64,000 nucleotides of DNA from Paulownia fortunei. Taxonomy: Eukaryota > Streptophyta > Magnoliopsida > Lamiales > Paulowniaceae. The notes beneath the pieces are model-generated. The model was not told the DNA's origin. It worked only from the letters and a program-made list of their open reading frames with translations, and searched no databases. Each line of letters opens with the position of its first letter. The first letter of the stretch is position 1. The position numbers and the translations under genes were made by a program. Positions 11,281 to 23,830 of the stretch are shown one piece after another. Where the stretch lies: positions 14,260,001-14,324,000 of the forward strand of contig CM033113.1 in assembly GCA_019321725.1 (NCBI GenBank). The letters run 5' to 3'.

Positions 11281-14134
11281 TATATCAGTAAATTGCATAT
11301 TTGGGACATTGGACATAAGATAATATGATTCAAAGGTAATATTATGATATTCATTTATGTATAAGATTATATAATTTTTAATATTGACAATTATTTAAGA
11401 ATCGGGTGACAATCGGGTAAGAACGTAAATGAACGACTAGGAAATTAGCTTATGAATTATCTATGATATCTTGTCGTAATTAAAATAGGATGCAATAAAA
11501 TTAATATATAGTAAGACACATCTGATCTAGGCTTGAAAGATAGGTGAAAGGTCAGATTTATACCACAACTTACCATCTCAAGCTTTCTGCCAAGCTTAAG
11601 CAAGCACCTCAAGTGCCACCTCAAGCTTTCTTTCACCCTTAGCCATTTACCCACGACCCTCAACCATTTTCAGTCATTTTTAGGGTCCAAAAACTCATGT
11701 CAAAGTCTCTCTAAACTGGTCCTAATTGATTCCAAGTGATAGAAAAGGGCAAAGGAAGCAAAAGGAAGTAGTAATCACATATTGAAGCTGAAATTAGCAT
11801 AGGTAAGGTTCATATACAGTTTTAATATTAATTTTTGTATTATTTGATGGATTTGTGATTTCTTAAGTTTCTTATCTTGTTCATGATGATTTTAGAGGTT
11901 ATTCATAGGGTTCTTATGGATAAAAGAATGATTTGTGGTTGCAAACACATAGTAGAATCACTAAAGGGCAGAATCTATGTATATGTTGATTTCTAGTTTA
12001 TTAAGGTTAAAATCTGCAAGAAACCTTGGGTAAATTCTATATTTATCATCATGAATATTTTTATATAGGACTAAATATTATTTATTTAGGTTTGGATAGC
12101 TTGAGAATTAAAATATGGCACGACAATTAGAGAGATGCTCAGAACTGTCTCCATCAAACATCAAATTCTATCCTATGTGAAGGGGACTGGTTTTACAGAA
12201 CTAAATCCAGTAGTTTTGGCAATACTATGACCTAGTTATCTATTTTTATATGTTATCTAAGTGTGGTAAAAATTTGATAGTGATTGAATATACTTAACAA
12301 TACCAAAACCATTAATGTCATGAAGTGCTCAAAACTGTCACGGTAGGAAAAATCTATTTTAGTATGCTGTGAAGGGAGCTGAACTTGGGAAGCTATATCT
12401 ATGCGTTTTAGCCATTATATGATATGGTTATATTTTTTTTATGTTATATACGTGTGATATAAATTGGGGAGTGAATGAATATGTCTAAAGGTATCAAAAT
12501 CATCATGTAAATTTATGTAGCAGCAAGAAAATGTGAAATTATGAATGTGTCACATTTGGTTCAATAATATGTTCTAGCATAGATGTGGTGCATTTGATCC
12601 CTAACATTTAGAGAGATGTTGTAAGAGTTATAATACATCAATTAATTGAGGTTATTATACATTAAGATATGGAACAAAAGTGCGTAGAAAGTTATAATCG
12701 GTTATAGGTTCTACGTGGTAAGGTTGTTTAGTTAAATTGAGATTCAAGATCTTTATACTACATTAGGTATAATGAACTTGTTAATTGAGGATGGTGATTG
12801 ACATCTTATATTTTTATAGATTGTTTCACATCTAAGGTTGGGGAGTCATACTTAAGAAATCTAGAAGTAAAATACAACCGATCAAAGGTTAATGAAAATT
12901 CATTTGCAACTACAATGCATGAACATAGTATGTCTTGAAGCATTTATACTTAATATGTTGATGATATTTAAATTGATTGGATGACAAGTATAATATGTAC
13001 CTTAAGAGTTTTATGATCCCTGCAACATGTTGAGAGCAAAATGGCTTACATTTCATATTGAACATACCATTCATGAGCATTTACATATGCATGCACGACA
13101 TATGAGTATAGTTGAGGTTCTTGCATACATGATATGATTTGAGACATGATTTTCATAAAAAAAAAATATTTTAGTTGGCCACTACTAGTGTACCGAGACA
13201 TGCTTATGTGATATTTTAGGGTGCCGTGAGTGTTACTTCTTAGAGGATCATAGGGGTTGACAGGGGGTGTACCTCTGGTGGTCATGAGAGAGTGGACCAC
13301 TTGACTGTGCCCTTATTGATGCCGCTGGTGGGAAGACTTCTGGAGGATCACAGGGGAAGATAGGGGGTGGACCTCAATTGATCCTAGGAGATGGCCCACG
13401 GACTGTGTCAATCTATTTATGGCCATGTGATTATTGATATTGTTAACAACTCTATCCAATACATAGCAGGCAGGCCAAGGGCCCAGTGGTGGAAAATAAT
13501 TTTGAATGAACTGTTTTGGTCCAGGAGCTTGCATTCCTGGCATGATTTCATAAAGATGCATCATATATATGTTAGATTATCTCTTCAGCATGCATGATTT
13601 TCACATAGTGAGCATTAGCTCATGTAGTTCATGCATTGTACGTAAGCATGGTGATACCTGAGATTCTAAGGCTTACTGGGTTGGTTGTTGCAGCTTCTAG
13701 AGTCTTTTAAGGATCATCGTACATGGATGATGACCTGCTGGGTTGTGTTGTGGGCATATTCTAATTTTTACAATCATTATTATTGTGTAAATTATTTTCT
13801 ATATATAAAGGGTTATAAGATGCAAAATATCCTTACTTCTTCTGAAAGTATAGACTATTATTTTGATTTTTAAGTCTATCTTAATATAACTTTGGGATGT
13901 CCAAATTTTATAGTAAATAAGTTTGAGAATAGTGTAACTGTGATAGGTGTTTTGTTTTTTTATACAAACGGTGATTTTTCTATATAAAAGGTTATATGTA
14001 AGAAAATACTTTTACTATTTTTCAAATTACTACAGTTGATAAAAAAATTATATATATACACATGTACACACATGTGCTACCTCGTCAAAATAATTATTAT
14101 ATCAATATCTATATTTAGTGGTGGGGGTGTTATA
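11281..14134 (+). mobile_element. Family D LTR, plus orientation (5'-truncated)
   Basis: About 2.85 kb of non-coding sequence is homologous to the minus-strand copies at 29915-33087 and 45127-48100. It lacks the first few hundred bases of the LTR and ends GGTGGGGGTGTTATA, against TGTAACACC on the reverse copies. Large TG...CA LTRs with a TGTAACACCC-type terminus are typical of chromovirus-like Ty3/gypsy elements. A GC-richer block at about 13225-13410 holds an imperfect internal duplication (GAGGATCATAGGGG and GAGGATCACAGGGG). No internal coding region is attached here. Confidence 0.8.
13313..13564 (-). other. Conserved antisense small ORF in the D LTR (83 aa)
   Basis: The frame encodes 83 residues (start MMHLYEIMPGMQAPGPKQF) on the strand opposite to the LTR. 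A frame of the same length with about 13 differences lies at 30502-30753 in another D copy. The copy at 28060-28310 has an early stop. No known domain is recognised. It may be a chance frame kept by recent copying. Confidence 0.3.
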
Positions 14135-14171
14135 CTTTATTCTTGTTAATATTATAATTTTATTACTATTT

Positions 14172-15858
14172 TGTGTTAAGGAATCAATGAATAAAAGAGA
14201 TCCAAAAAAGAGACAAAATGAATCCAAAGAATACAATATGTTTCATGAACAAGTTGAGAATGGATAAGAGAAGCATTACAATTAGAAGAAAAGGACCATT
14301 TTTCCCTAAGTCCATCATGTGTAGATCAAAATATATGCAATAAATCACTTGAACTTTACAAGTTATTATTTGGCTTGTATTAAATTTAAAATAAGCATAT
14401 TTCCAAACTTGAGTAGTTTTTGTATTTTGGACATAACTCCATGTTCAAAAGTCTTATAAACCTAAATCTTACTTCATTTGAAAAATAAGAGATAGAACTA
14501 AAACTTTGATGTTGGAAGCTTAGCTGAATTCAGCCTTGATTATAGCAGAAAATTCATCCAAATGTGTGTATTGGAAAGGATCTATTTATGGCAATACATC
14601 TCTTTAAATCAAGCATAACTTTCTCCCTAGTGGTTGAAATTCGGTGATTCAAGTTGAAAAATGAAGATAACAGATAAATACACAGTGTTTATATTGATAA
14701 ACTTTTGAACTCAGTTGATTTTATAGAGAAACTTGTGTGACAAAAATTAGATCTGAAAAGAACATGTGAATTTAGAGCATATTTGAAGTAAATATGGAGT
14801 GAATTTGGATGCTAATTTAGGAACTCTTTTATATATATAGGGGTTCTTAGATGTTATTGAAAACATACAAAAAGCCTTAGAGGGGGAAATAAAGTTTTAT
14901 TGTTGTCTTTCTTTAGGCTAAGTTTTCTAGTAGTAATATAGGTTTTCTAGTAGTAATAGAAATGTATTCTCTAGTTTCTTTTTTATTTTTAGGCTTTTTT
15001 TTCATTATGTCTTTTTAAATTTCATTTAGTTGAGGAGAAAGGGTGAATCTCTTGATGGAGGAAGATAAATGATTAAAAATGTGCATAATGTTTAGTTGTG
15101 TTGTATTATTATTTTAATTTCTTGATTGAAACTCTCCTTGTTTGGTGGTGATTCTTGATTTACGTATGACCAATGACACAATAAATACTTGAATTCATTT
15201 AGTTTATTGTATGGTTCAACTCCACTGACTGCTAATGTGAAACATTGGTTTATTGTAGACATTATGTGGGCATAAATACTTAATCCTATAAATATGTATT
15301 GGCATTAAAACCCTCCTTGTTTTTTGGCAATTCTTAATTTGTGTATCACCAATGTTACAACAAATACTTGGATTTATTTAGCTTATTATATGATTCTACT
15401 CCACCAACTACTAATATGAAACCTTGATTTGTTGTAGATAAAGGTGTGCATAAATACTTCATCTCATAAATAAGTATTCGTGTTAAAAGATAATTTGCAA
15501 ATAGTAAGACAATATCATGATTGGTTTAATGCATGAGCTATTTGGTAACATCTTCCAATTAGAACGTTCATTATGTATGAATTCCAATAGTGGTATTTAA
15601 AAGAGGGAAAAAATAATAAATAATTGTTCTTCTATCGAAAACTCAAGATCGAATTCCTAATCCTCAGTACTTTAATTACTTTGATTTCTTAGTTATAGCA
15701 TAAATTTTTCTTTATAATCTAAACAACATTCAACCCATCTTCTAAGAAATATAAACCTGAAAACTTCAAACAACTTTTCTGTGGATCGGGCTTGGACTCT
15801 TGAGATTTTTATTAATTGACACAACTTGCACTTGCCTTTGCAACTTTAAGTTGTAGCA
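14172..15858 (+). mobile_element. Family H 5' LTR (Athila-like Ty3/gypsy)
   Basis: It starts near TGTGTTAAGGAATC and ends TTGTAGCA just before a degenerate primer-binding site at 15865. It is followed by gag and protease sequence in the same orientation, which sets the orientation and identity. It contains a 178-bp tandem duplication. The left boundary is approximate because the adjoining D LTR ends at 14134 and 37 bases lie between. Confidence 0.6.
15129..15485 (+). repeat. 178-bp diverged tandem duplication
   Basis: Copies at 15129-15306 and 15307-15485 share the layout CTCCTTGTTT...AATACTTG...TTCAACTCCAC/TTCTACTCCAC...GCATAAATACTT. By eye they differ at roughly one base in five or six. 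It lies within the H LTR. Confidence 0.8.
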
Positions 15859-15864
15859 AGTTTT

Positions 15865-15882
15865 TTGCGCCATTTTCAGGGA
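15865..15882 (+). other. Primer-binding site, family H (degenerate)
   Basis: TTGCGCCATTTTCAGGGA matches the TGGCGCC-type primer site used by Athila-group elements at about 13 of 18 positions, and sits 6 bases after the LTR end. Most differences are transitions, as expected from decay of a methylated element. Confidence 0.6.
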
Positions 15883-16195
15883 AGGCAAGGTAAGTATTCA
15901 GGTTTGTAAATATTTTCTCTTTGCAAATAGTGTTTTTGTTTAATTTATGGGTATATTTTCATATGGTATTGTAATCATAATGTCGTCATTTAGTTTGAAA
16001 TAATTCTAAACCTTTGTTTGAAAATTTGTTTAAGTCACCTCTACACACTTCCATCATGGCTAAACGTGAAAGTATCCTGGATAAAAATAAGAATCAATAT
16101 GTGCATACCATGCATTATTACTTGCAACCTCCTTGAAATTCTTCTCCTTTTTGTTTCATTTTTCCTCTTAATGTAAATAACTTTCAATTCAAGCC

Positions 16196-16488
16196 AGGTA
16201 TGATCCCTTTACTTCCTAACTTTCATGGTTTAGACTCTGAAAGCCCTTACTTGCATCTGAAAGAATTTGATGAAGTATGTGCCACTTTTGAAGATCAAAC
16301 TTGTACAAATGAGATTGTTAACCTCAAATTATTTCTTTTTTCTCTAAAAGATAAAGCAAAAACTTGACTTAACTCTTTAAAACCTTTATGAAAGTTTAAC
16401 TCCTGAAACAAAATAATTTGTTGAAATAATGTGCAATGGTGAGTTTCTTGGTAAAGAACCTGATGAAGACAAATAATATCTAGACCAT
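16196..16488 (+). pseudogene. Family H gag remnant
   Basis: In translation the region gives a broken gag core: a GMIPLLPNFHGL-type start, HLKEFDEVCATFED, then LFLFSLKDKAK, the usual retrotransposon capsid region. In-frame stops occur (for example TGA after AAAACT near 16366), so it is not functional. It is followed directly by the gag C-terminal and protease part. Confidence 0.7.
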
Positions 16489-17089
16489 TTGGGAGAAAAC
16501 TCTCAATTATGGCATTGTGTTAATTCTTTCAAAGGTTCTATCCCTTTTCTTGATGTGATCAAGCGAATACCTCGATATGCTAAGTTTCTCAAAGAGCTAT
16601 ACACTAACAAATGGAAGTTGAGGGGGGATGAAAAAGTGAGTGTGGAGGAGAATGTTTTGGTGGTTCTTCAAAGAAAACTCCCTCTAAAGTGTAAGGATTC
16701 GGGCACTTTTACCATCCCCTATATTATTGGTAGGACTAGATTTGAAAAATACATGTTAGATTTGGGAGCATCAATTAATTATGCCACATTCTATTTATGT
16801 TTTTCTAAATCTAGGACCTTTAAATGAAACTGGTGTTACCATACAATTGGTTGATAGATCTAATACATATCCAATAGGGGTTGTGGAAGATGTTCTTATA
16901 CAGGTGAATAAATTAGTTTTCCTCATTGATTTTTATGTTCATGAGATAGAGGATAACATTCATCCTAATCCTACACGCATTCTTTTTGGAAGACCATTCA
17001 TAAAGATAACTCAAGCTAAGATTGATGTTCATGATGGTACTCTTACTATGGAGTTTGATGGCGAGGTTATAAAATATAATATTTTTTAA
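16489..17089 (+). pseudogene. Family H retropepsin-type protease remnant
   Basis: Two overlapping frames (16489-16827 and 16781-17089) together cover a retroviral-type aspartic protease that processes the Gag-Pol precursor. The catalytic motif is visible as D-L-G-A-S at residues 91-95 of the first frame, and the second carries the flap/C-terminal part ending in ILFGRPF. The shift near 16800 breaks the frame. The same architecture is seen in element G at 50440-50836. Confidence 0.8.
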
Positions 17090-17660
17090 GCCATGAGATA
17101 TCCTACTGATGTGAATGTTGTTTCTATAGTTAACATTATTTATCCCAAGTTACAACAAATGCTTGAGTTCACTGGCAAGGATGGAATGGAGGTTTAATTT
17201 ATAAAAAAATCTTCTTATGGAGGATTTAAAAGAAAATAAGTTAGATGTGCAAATGTTGGGGGATGTGGAAAATGATGTAATGGGGTAGGATTCTTCCCAA
17301 AAAAATCAAGGTATGATGTCTCTTATGTTGAATTGCCAATATCTAAAGATAGGCTTCTACCTCTGTGGTACAGACACCTATAATGGAGCTTAAACTAATT
17401 TCAGACCATCTTAAATATGTCTACTTGTGTGAGAAATAAATACCACCAGTATTGCTAAAAACCTCACTCAAGTACAAGTAGACAAACTTATTTGGGTGCT
17501 TCAAAATTATAAGAAGGTGATTGAATAGATGATATCTTTGGCATTATATGTTGTGAATGATGAAGAAGGCAATGTCGGGTTGAGGATATTAAACCAAGTT
17601 CTAGTTACGACGCAACCCAACAGATGGAAAAGAAGATTATGAGAGCCAACAATCACATAT
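17090..17660 (+). pseudogene. Family H pol linker before RT, truncated
   Basis: Broken frames keep pieces of the segment between protease and reverse transcriptase (SDHLKYVYLCEK, then a degenerate region near 17460-17530). The RT core itself is absent, so H is truncated here. Confidence 0.5.
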
Positions 17661-18166
17661 TTACTTTCTCAAATTCTCATTCTCTTTTCTTTTAAATTTT
17701 TATTACTTTTTTTCTATTTTATTTTGTCCAAATCAAAAATGTATGTTGACAGTATTATAGGTAGTATTTGTTTTAAATTTTATCATGCAAGAGCACATGG
17801 TAGTAACTTTTTGACAAAGAAAACCAATGCAAAGATCTTGTAGTGTAGATTTTATTGACCTACTCTTTTTAAAAATACTTGCTTTTTCTAGAAAATTTAT
17901 GAAAATTATCAAAAATTAGGATCTTTTCCACATTAAATGGTAGAAAACAGTACTCCGTGGCTATTAAAGTCAGACTTATCAGTTTCCCAAATACCTAAAA
18001 TCTCTGGACAAAGTTTCTCTCTTTTTTCTCATTCTTTTTTCTTATTCTTTTCAAAATGAATGACATTCTTCTAACTCTCAAGAAGCAATTTTCTTTTCTT
18101 TCTAATTTAACTTATCATATATATTAAATAAATGTAATCAAAAAGTATTAGAAACACACGAACCTT
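17661..18166. other. Unassigned AT/pyrimidine-rich sequence
   Basis: No coding match was seen. It could be the 3' UTR of H or the internal start of the minus-strand B element whose LTR begins at 18181. Confidence 0.4.
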
Positions 18167-18180
18167 GGCTCGGATACAAC
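18167..18180 (-). other. Primer-binding site of minus-strand family B element
   Basis: GGCTCGGATACAAC abuts the LTR and is a near match (one change, one deletion) to the complement of the tRNA-iMet primer site TGGTATCAGAGCC. It shows that the adjacent B LTR is a 5' LTR read on the minus strand. Confidence 0.55.
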
Positions 18181-20437
18181 TGTTGGGTTTGCACAATCTT
18201 AGGAAACGTATACACAATGGAATTTAAATTTTTTCAAAAATATAAATATACATTACGTCACATGTAATAAAACTAATCTCGAAACCCTTTCATAATTATT
18301 GAGTTGTGCGCTTTCTGATACTTAAAACAAGAAGGTTTTAGAAACCCTTACCTTGATTTACTCTCCGACTCATGTAGGGATTGAAACAAATCAAATCGTT
18401 GTGCATTTTTTGATACTTAAAGCAAGAAGGTTTCAGAAACTCTTACCTTGATTTGCACTCTGATTGATATAGGTATTGAAACAAATCAAATCGTTATCCC
18501 AACACAAATGAATCTCCAAGTTCTTCAATTCAAACCCCTTTGATTGGAAACTAATTCGCTTATAGGATCTTAAATGTTATCCCTCTAATGGTATCCACAC
18601 CTTGGATACCCACTTGCAACCGAATTCTATGCTAGTAGTTTTTGATTCAATAATTCTAGCCTAAAATAATTTTATTTGGATCAAGAATACACTAATAATT
18701 AGTATTTTAGGTGTTTAATTTAATTCTTAATTGAACAATTGAATCAAAAATTAAACTAGGTAAAAGGTTGGCAAACTTTTAGAGATTGAAAGGGAAAGAA
18801 GGGATGAATTTTTAGGGATGAACAAAACCATTTTTCTTAAGAGAGAGGTTTTTTTTTTCACTTTTTTCCAACGAAAATCTACAGTAAAAAATCCCCAAAA
18901 AATGTCCAAGAAATTTGCCAATAAAAGCTACCCATGTCCTTTTCATGTAAGACTCTTCTTTCTTTATTATTTTCAACTCTTTTAGAAAGTTTCCTTATCT
19001 CATAAGGACTCTCATTTTTCCTTATTACCTCTAAGGAATTGAATTCCCAATATAACTTCCTCTAGGAATTAGATTCCCAATCTAATTTCCTAATAGGCTT
19101 CCTACAAGCCCACATCTAATGGGTCTAGGCCTAATTAATCAATTAGGCCCTAGTTTAATTGATCCAATTAATTAAATTAATTCATCTAATTAATTAGGCT
19201 CATCTTAATTAATTGATTCAATCAATTAATTAAATATTTTAATTGGTCTCCGTAATCTAATTAGGTCCAATCAATTAATTTAATTAATTAATTATATTAA
19301 TTATATTAATTCCACACTTGAATTAATTTAACCTCCATTAATTAATCACATTAATTAATTTAATTCAATACTTGGATTAATTTTTATGCTAGAAATTGAC
19401 TTGTCGAAGTACACCATAGGTTCATTCTAAACTAGTCGTGGGCTCACAACTCTTGTGACTTACTTGAACAATTAATTGATCTGATTAATTAATCAAATTA
19501 ATTAATTCTCTTAGAATTAACACATTAATTTCAAGAACCCTCAAGTCATGAGAAGCAACTAACAATGCATCATGACTCCTAGTCTTAGATGAATGTGCAA
19601 ACATATTCTAATTATGAATACCATGCAAGTACGGTCCTTCCGTCATCTAATCTTCCGATTAAATCGGGGGCATGGATGATTAGTCAAAACCCCATTAGCT
19701 CAATAACTATATTTCTATTTCTAGTAGATTGACTCGATGATGAACAATTAGAAAATTCCACTTCTAAATTCCATCAAATCTTGGCCAATGATTTTAGAGT
19801 TAAGTACAGTAGAACTTATAGAAAATTCACCTATTCATCTAAATAGGTGATAGATCCTTTTTTGGCCACTTATTAATCTCCATATATGAAGATGTTACAC
19901 CCAATTTAAACCTCTTGTGATTATCATGTAATTGAAAAATACATCAAAGTGCAACATGTCATGCACAAGATTACCATGGTGTCTCAAGTCAAAAAACTAA
20001 TTCTTACACTATAGTAATGAGGAAATTCACATTCGATAATAGAATATTTTCAATTGAGAATTTTCAAGTGGGGTAGTTCAATGTACTTGTTCCCTAACAA
20101 GTACCCGCATACATGCACTAATGTCTCCACACCAATGCCCATGGAATGAGATATTCTTCGTTCAAGTCTGCATCGTATGTGCAAGTCTCAACGAGATCAA
20201 TGATTTCCCATCTTATTGATTCTTGACTTGGAACATTTTAAGACAACAACCTTAGAGGCATATTCCATGATCACCATCATATGCCCTATATCTATGTGTG
20301 ATCTAAGTATTTCATCTAATTATTATGATGAATTTAATATAAAGATTACCATTTAAATGATATTAACATGAATAAGAATGATTCGCAAAAGTATAAGAAT
20401 TACCATATCAATTGGGTCATCGGGCACTATTCAAATA
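18181..20437 (-). mobile_element. Family B LTR, minus orientation, 5' LTR of a truncated element
   Basis: About 2257 bp, starting TGTTGGGTTTGCACAATC on the plus strand. It is homologous to the plus-strand copies at 41160-43181 and 57596-59729. The core 19100-19510 is an array of AATTAATT words. Unlike the other copies it holds a 95-bp tandem duplication (18303-18493). The LTR superfamily is not resolved because no B coding region is present. Confidence 0.8.
18303..18493 (-). repeat. 95-bp tandem duplication in B LTR
   Basis: Copies at 18303-18397 and 18398-18493 share GTTGTGC...TGATACTTAAA...CTTACCTTGATTT...TTGAAACAAATC with about a dozen differences. The other two B LTRs carry a single unit. 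Confidence 0.85.
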
Positions 20438-20598
20438 TGTGTACCTTCAATAGATTAAGTTTTAATCTATAAACCTCATGCGAATAAGTTGCTATAGTCT
20501 AAGCCAACATAGATAGAAAATAAGAAAAGAAGTAGATAGGATATAAAGGACAATAGACTGGACATAGTGTCAGACTATGACTATACAAATAATGTAAC
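20438..20598. other. Unassigned 161-bp spacer between B and C LTRs
   Basis: No match to the other families was seen. It may be a remnant of the sequence into which B or C inserted. Confidence 0.4.
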
Positions 20599-22035
20599 TG
20601 TTGGCTTCGCTATAATCGTAGGGGTATACGTAGTGAAAAATTAAATTTTTTATCAAACATAAATTTAATCCCTTTGATTCGAAAGTGATTTTAACAATCG
20701 CGCTTATTCAAGTGAATATATAAATAAATATAAAATCGGATTATACCTTTCATGCACTCCAATTGTTGTAGGGAATGAACCAATCAATTGCTTATTCTGG
20801 ACTATCAGAACTCGCAGGGATCCAAGTGTCTCCCCTCTATTAGGTCCACAATACGGAAGAGCAACACTAATCAAAAGGTTTCGCTAGTATTCTTTTAATT
20901 GTTTACTAATCTAGAACCGGAGTTAATTTTCAAGAACAATAAAGATTGATTCTTTAAGTTCTTGAAACAATAATATGAAGAGACTAACAAGAAATTGATT
21001 TTCTTTTTCTTTCTTTTCTTTTATTGGAGAGTAAAAATAGAAGATTTTAACCAAAATAATTTTTGCTCAAAATTTTTTGAATTGATTATGTAATTTTCAT
21101 CCCTCATATATATAGGGCTGAAAATTTTAATCCATTTCCAATTCTTGGAATTTTTTTTAAATTTGAACTACTTCAAAACCTTATCTTGGAATGATTCCAA
21201 ATCTTTCAAGAACTCTTCTCTTTTCTCTCTCCTATTGTATGTAGACTAATTTGAGACTACATTAATCATCAAAATTGTCTACATACATTGTTGATATTAA
21301 TTTGAACTCTTCAAATAATATCAAGATAGATATATATCATATATATACTATAATTATATTTATACATAAATTAAATCTTAGTGGCCGATTTTATCCCATA
21401 AAATTGGTCACTATATTTATTTATCTATAAATATGTTAATTAAATAAATCATATTTATTTAATTTATTCTCTTCATATTTTAGTAGGTTTTTTAAGTGAT
21501 CCACATTAATTTTGGGCTTGCACTTAAAAATCTCCAAATCAATTTAATTGATTCAATCCAATTGATTAATTTAATTTACTCCATTTGGGCTTTCTAATCA
21601 AATTAGGTCCAATTAAATAATCTAATTACTTAATTAAATAATTTAATTTAACCATTAAATTAAATAAAACCCTTAATTAGTTAATTAATTAGTATTAATT
21701 AATTAATTTTCAATCATTGGATAAAATCTAAAATTAAAAATATTACTTTCCATAAAGATGTGTGACCCTCTTAGGTTAACTACTAAACTAGTATTGGATT
21801 TGCAACATTTACAACTTATGAATAATAATTATTTTAATTAATTAATTCGATTAATTAATCTGCTTGGAATCAACTCCTTATTTCCAAGAACCTCACTATC
21901 CATGAAAATATTTAGCAAGTAATCATGACAAACTAGTATTAGGTAAAATAGCGAGTAAACCTATTTCAGTTACGAATACCATACACGTACGGTCCTTTCA
22001 ACGGTTAATCTCCTGATTGAATCTAAGACATGGAT
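20599..22035 (-). mobile_element. Family C LTR, minus orientation, left half of fold-back
   Basis: It starts TGTTGGCTTCGCTATAATCG and parallels the C LTR at 61853-64000. It ends abruptly near 22035, where the same family resumes in the opposite direction. 20824-21850 forms the left arm of a large inverted repeat. Confidence 0.8.
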
Positions 22036-23070
22036 TATTAGATTAATTAATTAGAATAATTATTATTCATAAGTTGCAAATGTTACAAACCCACTACTAG
22101 CTTAGTAGTGAAACTAAGAGGGTCACACATCTTTATGGAAAATAACAGTTCTAATTTTAGATTTTATCCAATTATTGAAAATTAATTAATTAATGCTGAT
22201 CAATTAATTAATTAAGGGTTCTATTTAATTTAATGGTTAAATTAAATTATTTAATTAAGTAATTGTATTATTTAATTGGACCTAATTTGATTAAGAAGCC
22301 CAATTAAAGTAAATTAAATTAATCAATTGGATTGATTAAATTGGGATTGAATCAATTAAATTGATTTGGGGATTTTTTAGTTCAAACCCAAAATAAATGT
22401 GGATCACTTAAGAAACCCACTAAAGTATGAAGAGAATAAATTAAATAAATATGATTTATTTAATTAATATATTTATAGATAAACAAATATAGTGACCAAT
22501 TTTATGGGATAAAACAGGCCACTAAGATTTAATATAATTATTGTATATATATATATGATATATATCTATCTTGATATTATATGATGAGTTCAAATTAATA
22601 TCAACAATGTATGTAAACAATTTTGATGATTAATGTAGTTTCAAATTAGTTCACATACAAAAGGAGAGAGAAAAGAGAAGAGTTTTTGGAAGATTTGGAA
22701 TCCTTCCAAGATAAGGTTTTGAAATAGTTCAAAATTGAAAAACTTTCCAAGAGTTGGAAAAGGATTAAAATTTTCAGCCCTATATATATGAGGAATGAAA
22801 ATTACATAATTAATTCAAAAATTTGAGCAAAAATATTTTGTTTAAAAGTCTTCTATTTTTACTCTCCAAGAAAAGAAAAGAAAGAAAAAGAAAATCAGTT
22901 TCTTGTTATTCTTTTCATATTATTGTTTCAAGAACTTAAAGAATCAATCTTTATTATTCTTGAAAATATACTCCGGTTCTAGATTAGTAAACAATTAAAA
23001 GGATACTAGCGAATCCTTTCGATTGTTGTTGCTCTTCTGTATCGTGGACTTGATAGAGGGGAAACACTCG
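22036..23070 (+). mobile_element. Family C LTR, plus orientation, right half of fold-back
   Basis: This is the reverse complement of 20824-21850, from GAATAATTATTATTCATAAG at the inner end to GATAGAGGGGAAACACTCG at the outer end. It is cut at 23070, where D LTR sequence begins. Confidence 0.8.
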
Positions 23071-23367
23071 AATCAAACCGTATAAGCTTACTAGTAACAA
23101 ATTTAACACTTCCAAAATTATAACCTATATATTCCATCGATATCCAATATTGATCAACCTCATTTTCTTCTTATTTAAATTTAATGTTGATTACTTATAT
23201 TATGATGATCGACAACTAACACCATATGAGATTTTCTAGAAATTTAATGATCAAATGTGATTATATGGTAAAACGGATCGTGCCATGTAGTTTCAATACA
23301 AGCACTTATGAATAACATGTAATACATAAGTCATATTAGACGAGTAGTGTGAGGCTCGTTTGTTATA
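23071..23367 (-). mobile_element. Start of a family D 3' LTR, minus orientation (truncated)
   Basis: About 297 bp match the LTR-start end of the D copies at 32790-33087 and 47800-48100 (ATCAAACCGTATAAGC... to GTGTGAGGCTCG...TTATA). It is preceded, reading on the minus strand, by a polypurine tract and integrase C-terminal sequence. That makes it the 3' LTR of the minus-strand D element whose 5' LTR is at 29915-33087. The rest is lost at the C fold-back. Confidence 0.75.
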
Positions 23368-23382
23368 TCCTCCCCTCCTTAT
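23368..23382 (-). other. Polypurine tract of the minus-strand D element
   Basis: On the minus strand ATAAGGAGGGGAGGA sits immediately before the LTR start TATAACAAACGAGCC, the expected position for plus-strand DNA priming. Confidence 0.75.
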
Positions 23383-23830
23383 AAAAAATTCATCCCCAAA
23401 AGTTGACTTTCGAAAAGATTCTAGATATTTAATTATCATTTTATGCTTTCTTTTCCAAGTAGCTTATTATGTTGAATGACTTCTCATTACTTTAACTAAT
23501 GAGATATTCTCATTTTGAAGTTGCTTTACATCCCTTACTATGATCTCTATAGGTTGTTCTTCATATTTTCGACTTCAGTTTAGTTCCATTAGTTCCCTTT
23601 TCAGTAGGTGACATAGATTCATGATATACTTTCTTAAAATGAACACATGAAACACATTGCGAACTCCAGGCATTGATGTAAAGAGGTTGAGTTTATAAGC
23701 AATATCTCCAATTCTCTCAGTAATGCAAACCAAACCATTGTACCTAGGATAGAGATCGAATGAACGGACATAGGAATTACCTATGGGAATGAATGGTGAC
23801 TAAGATAGTTTGTAACCAAATAAGAATATG
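23383..23830 (-). pseudogene. Integrase C-terminal remnant, minus-strand D element
   Basis: Minus-strand translation gives broken pieces of the integrase C-terminal module, including SFDLYPRYNGL, RIGDIAYKL and RNVFHVFILRKYI. These correspond to the GPY/F-type end that F keeps intact at 36261-37238. Stops and shifts show it is dead. It is truncated upstream by the D LTR insertion at about 23831. Confidence 0.7.
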
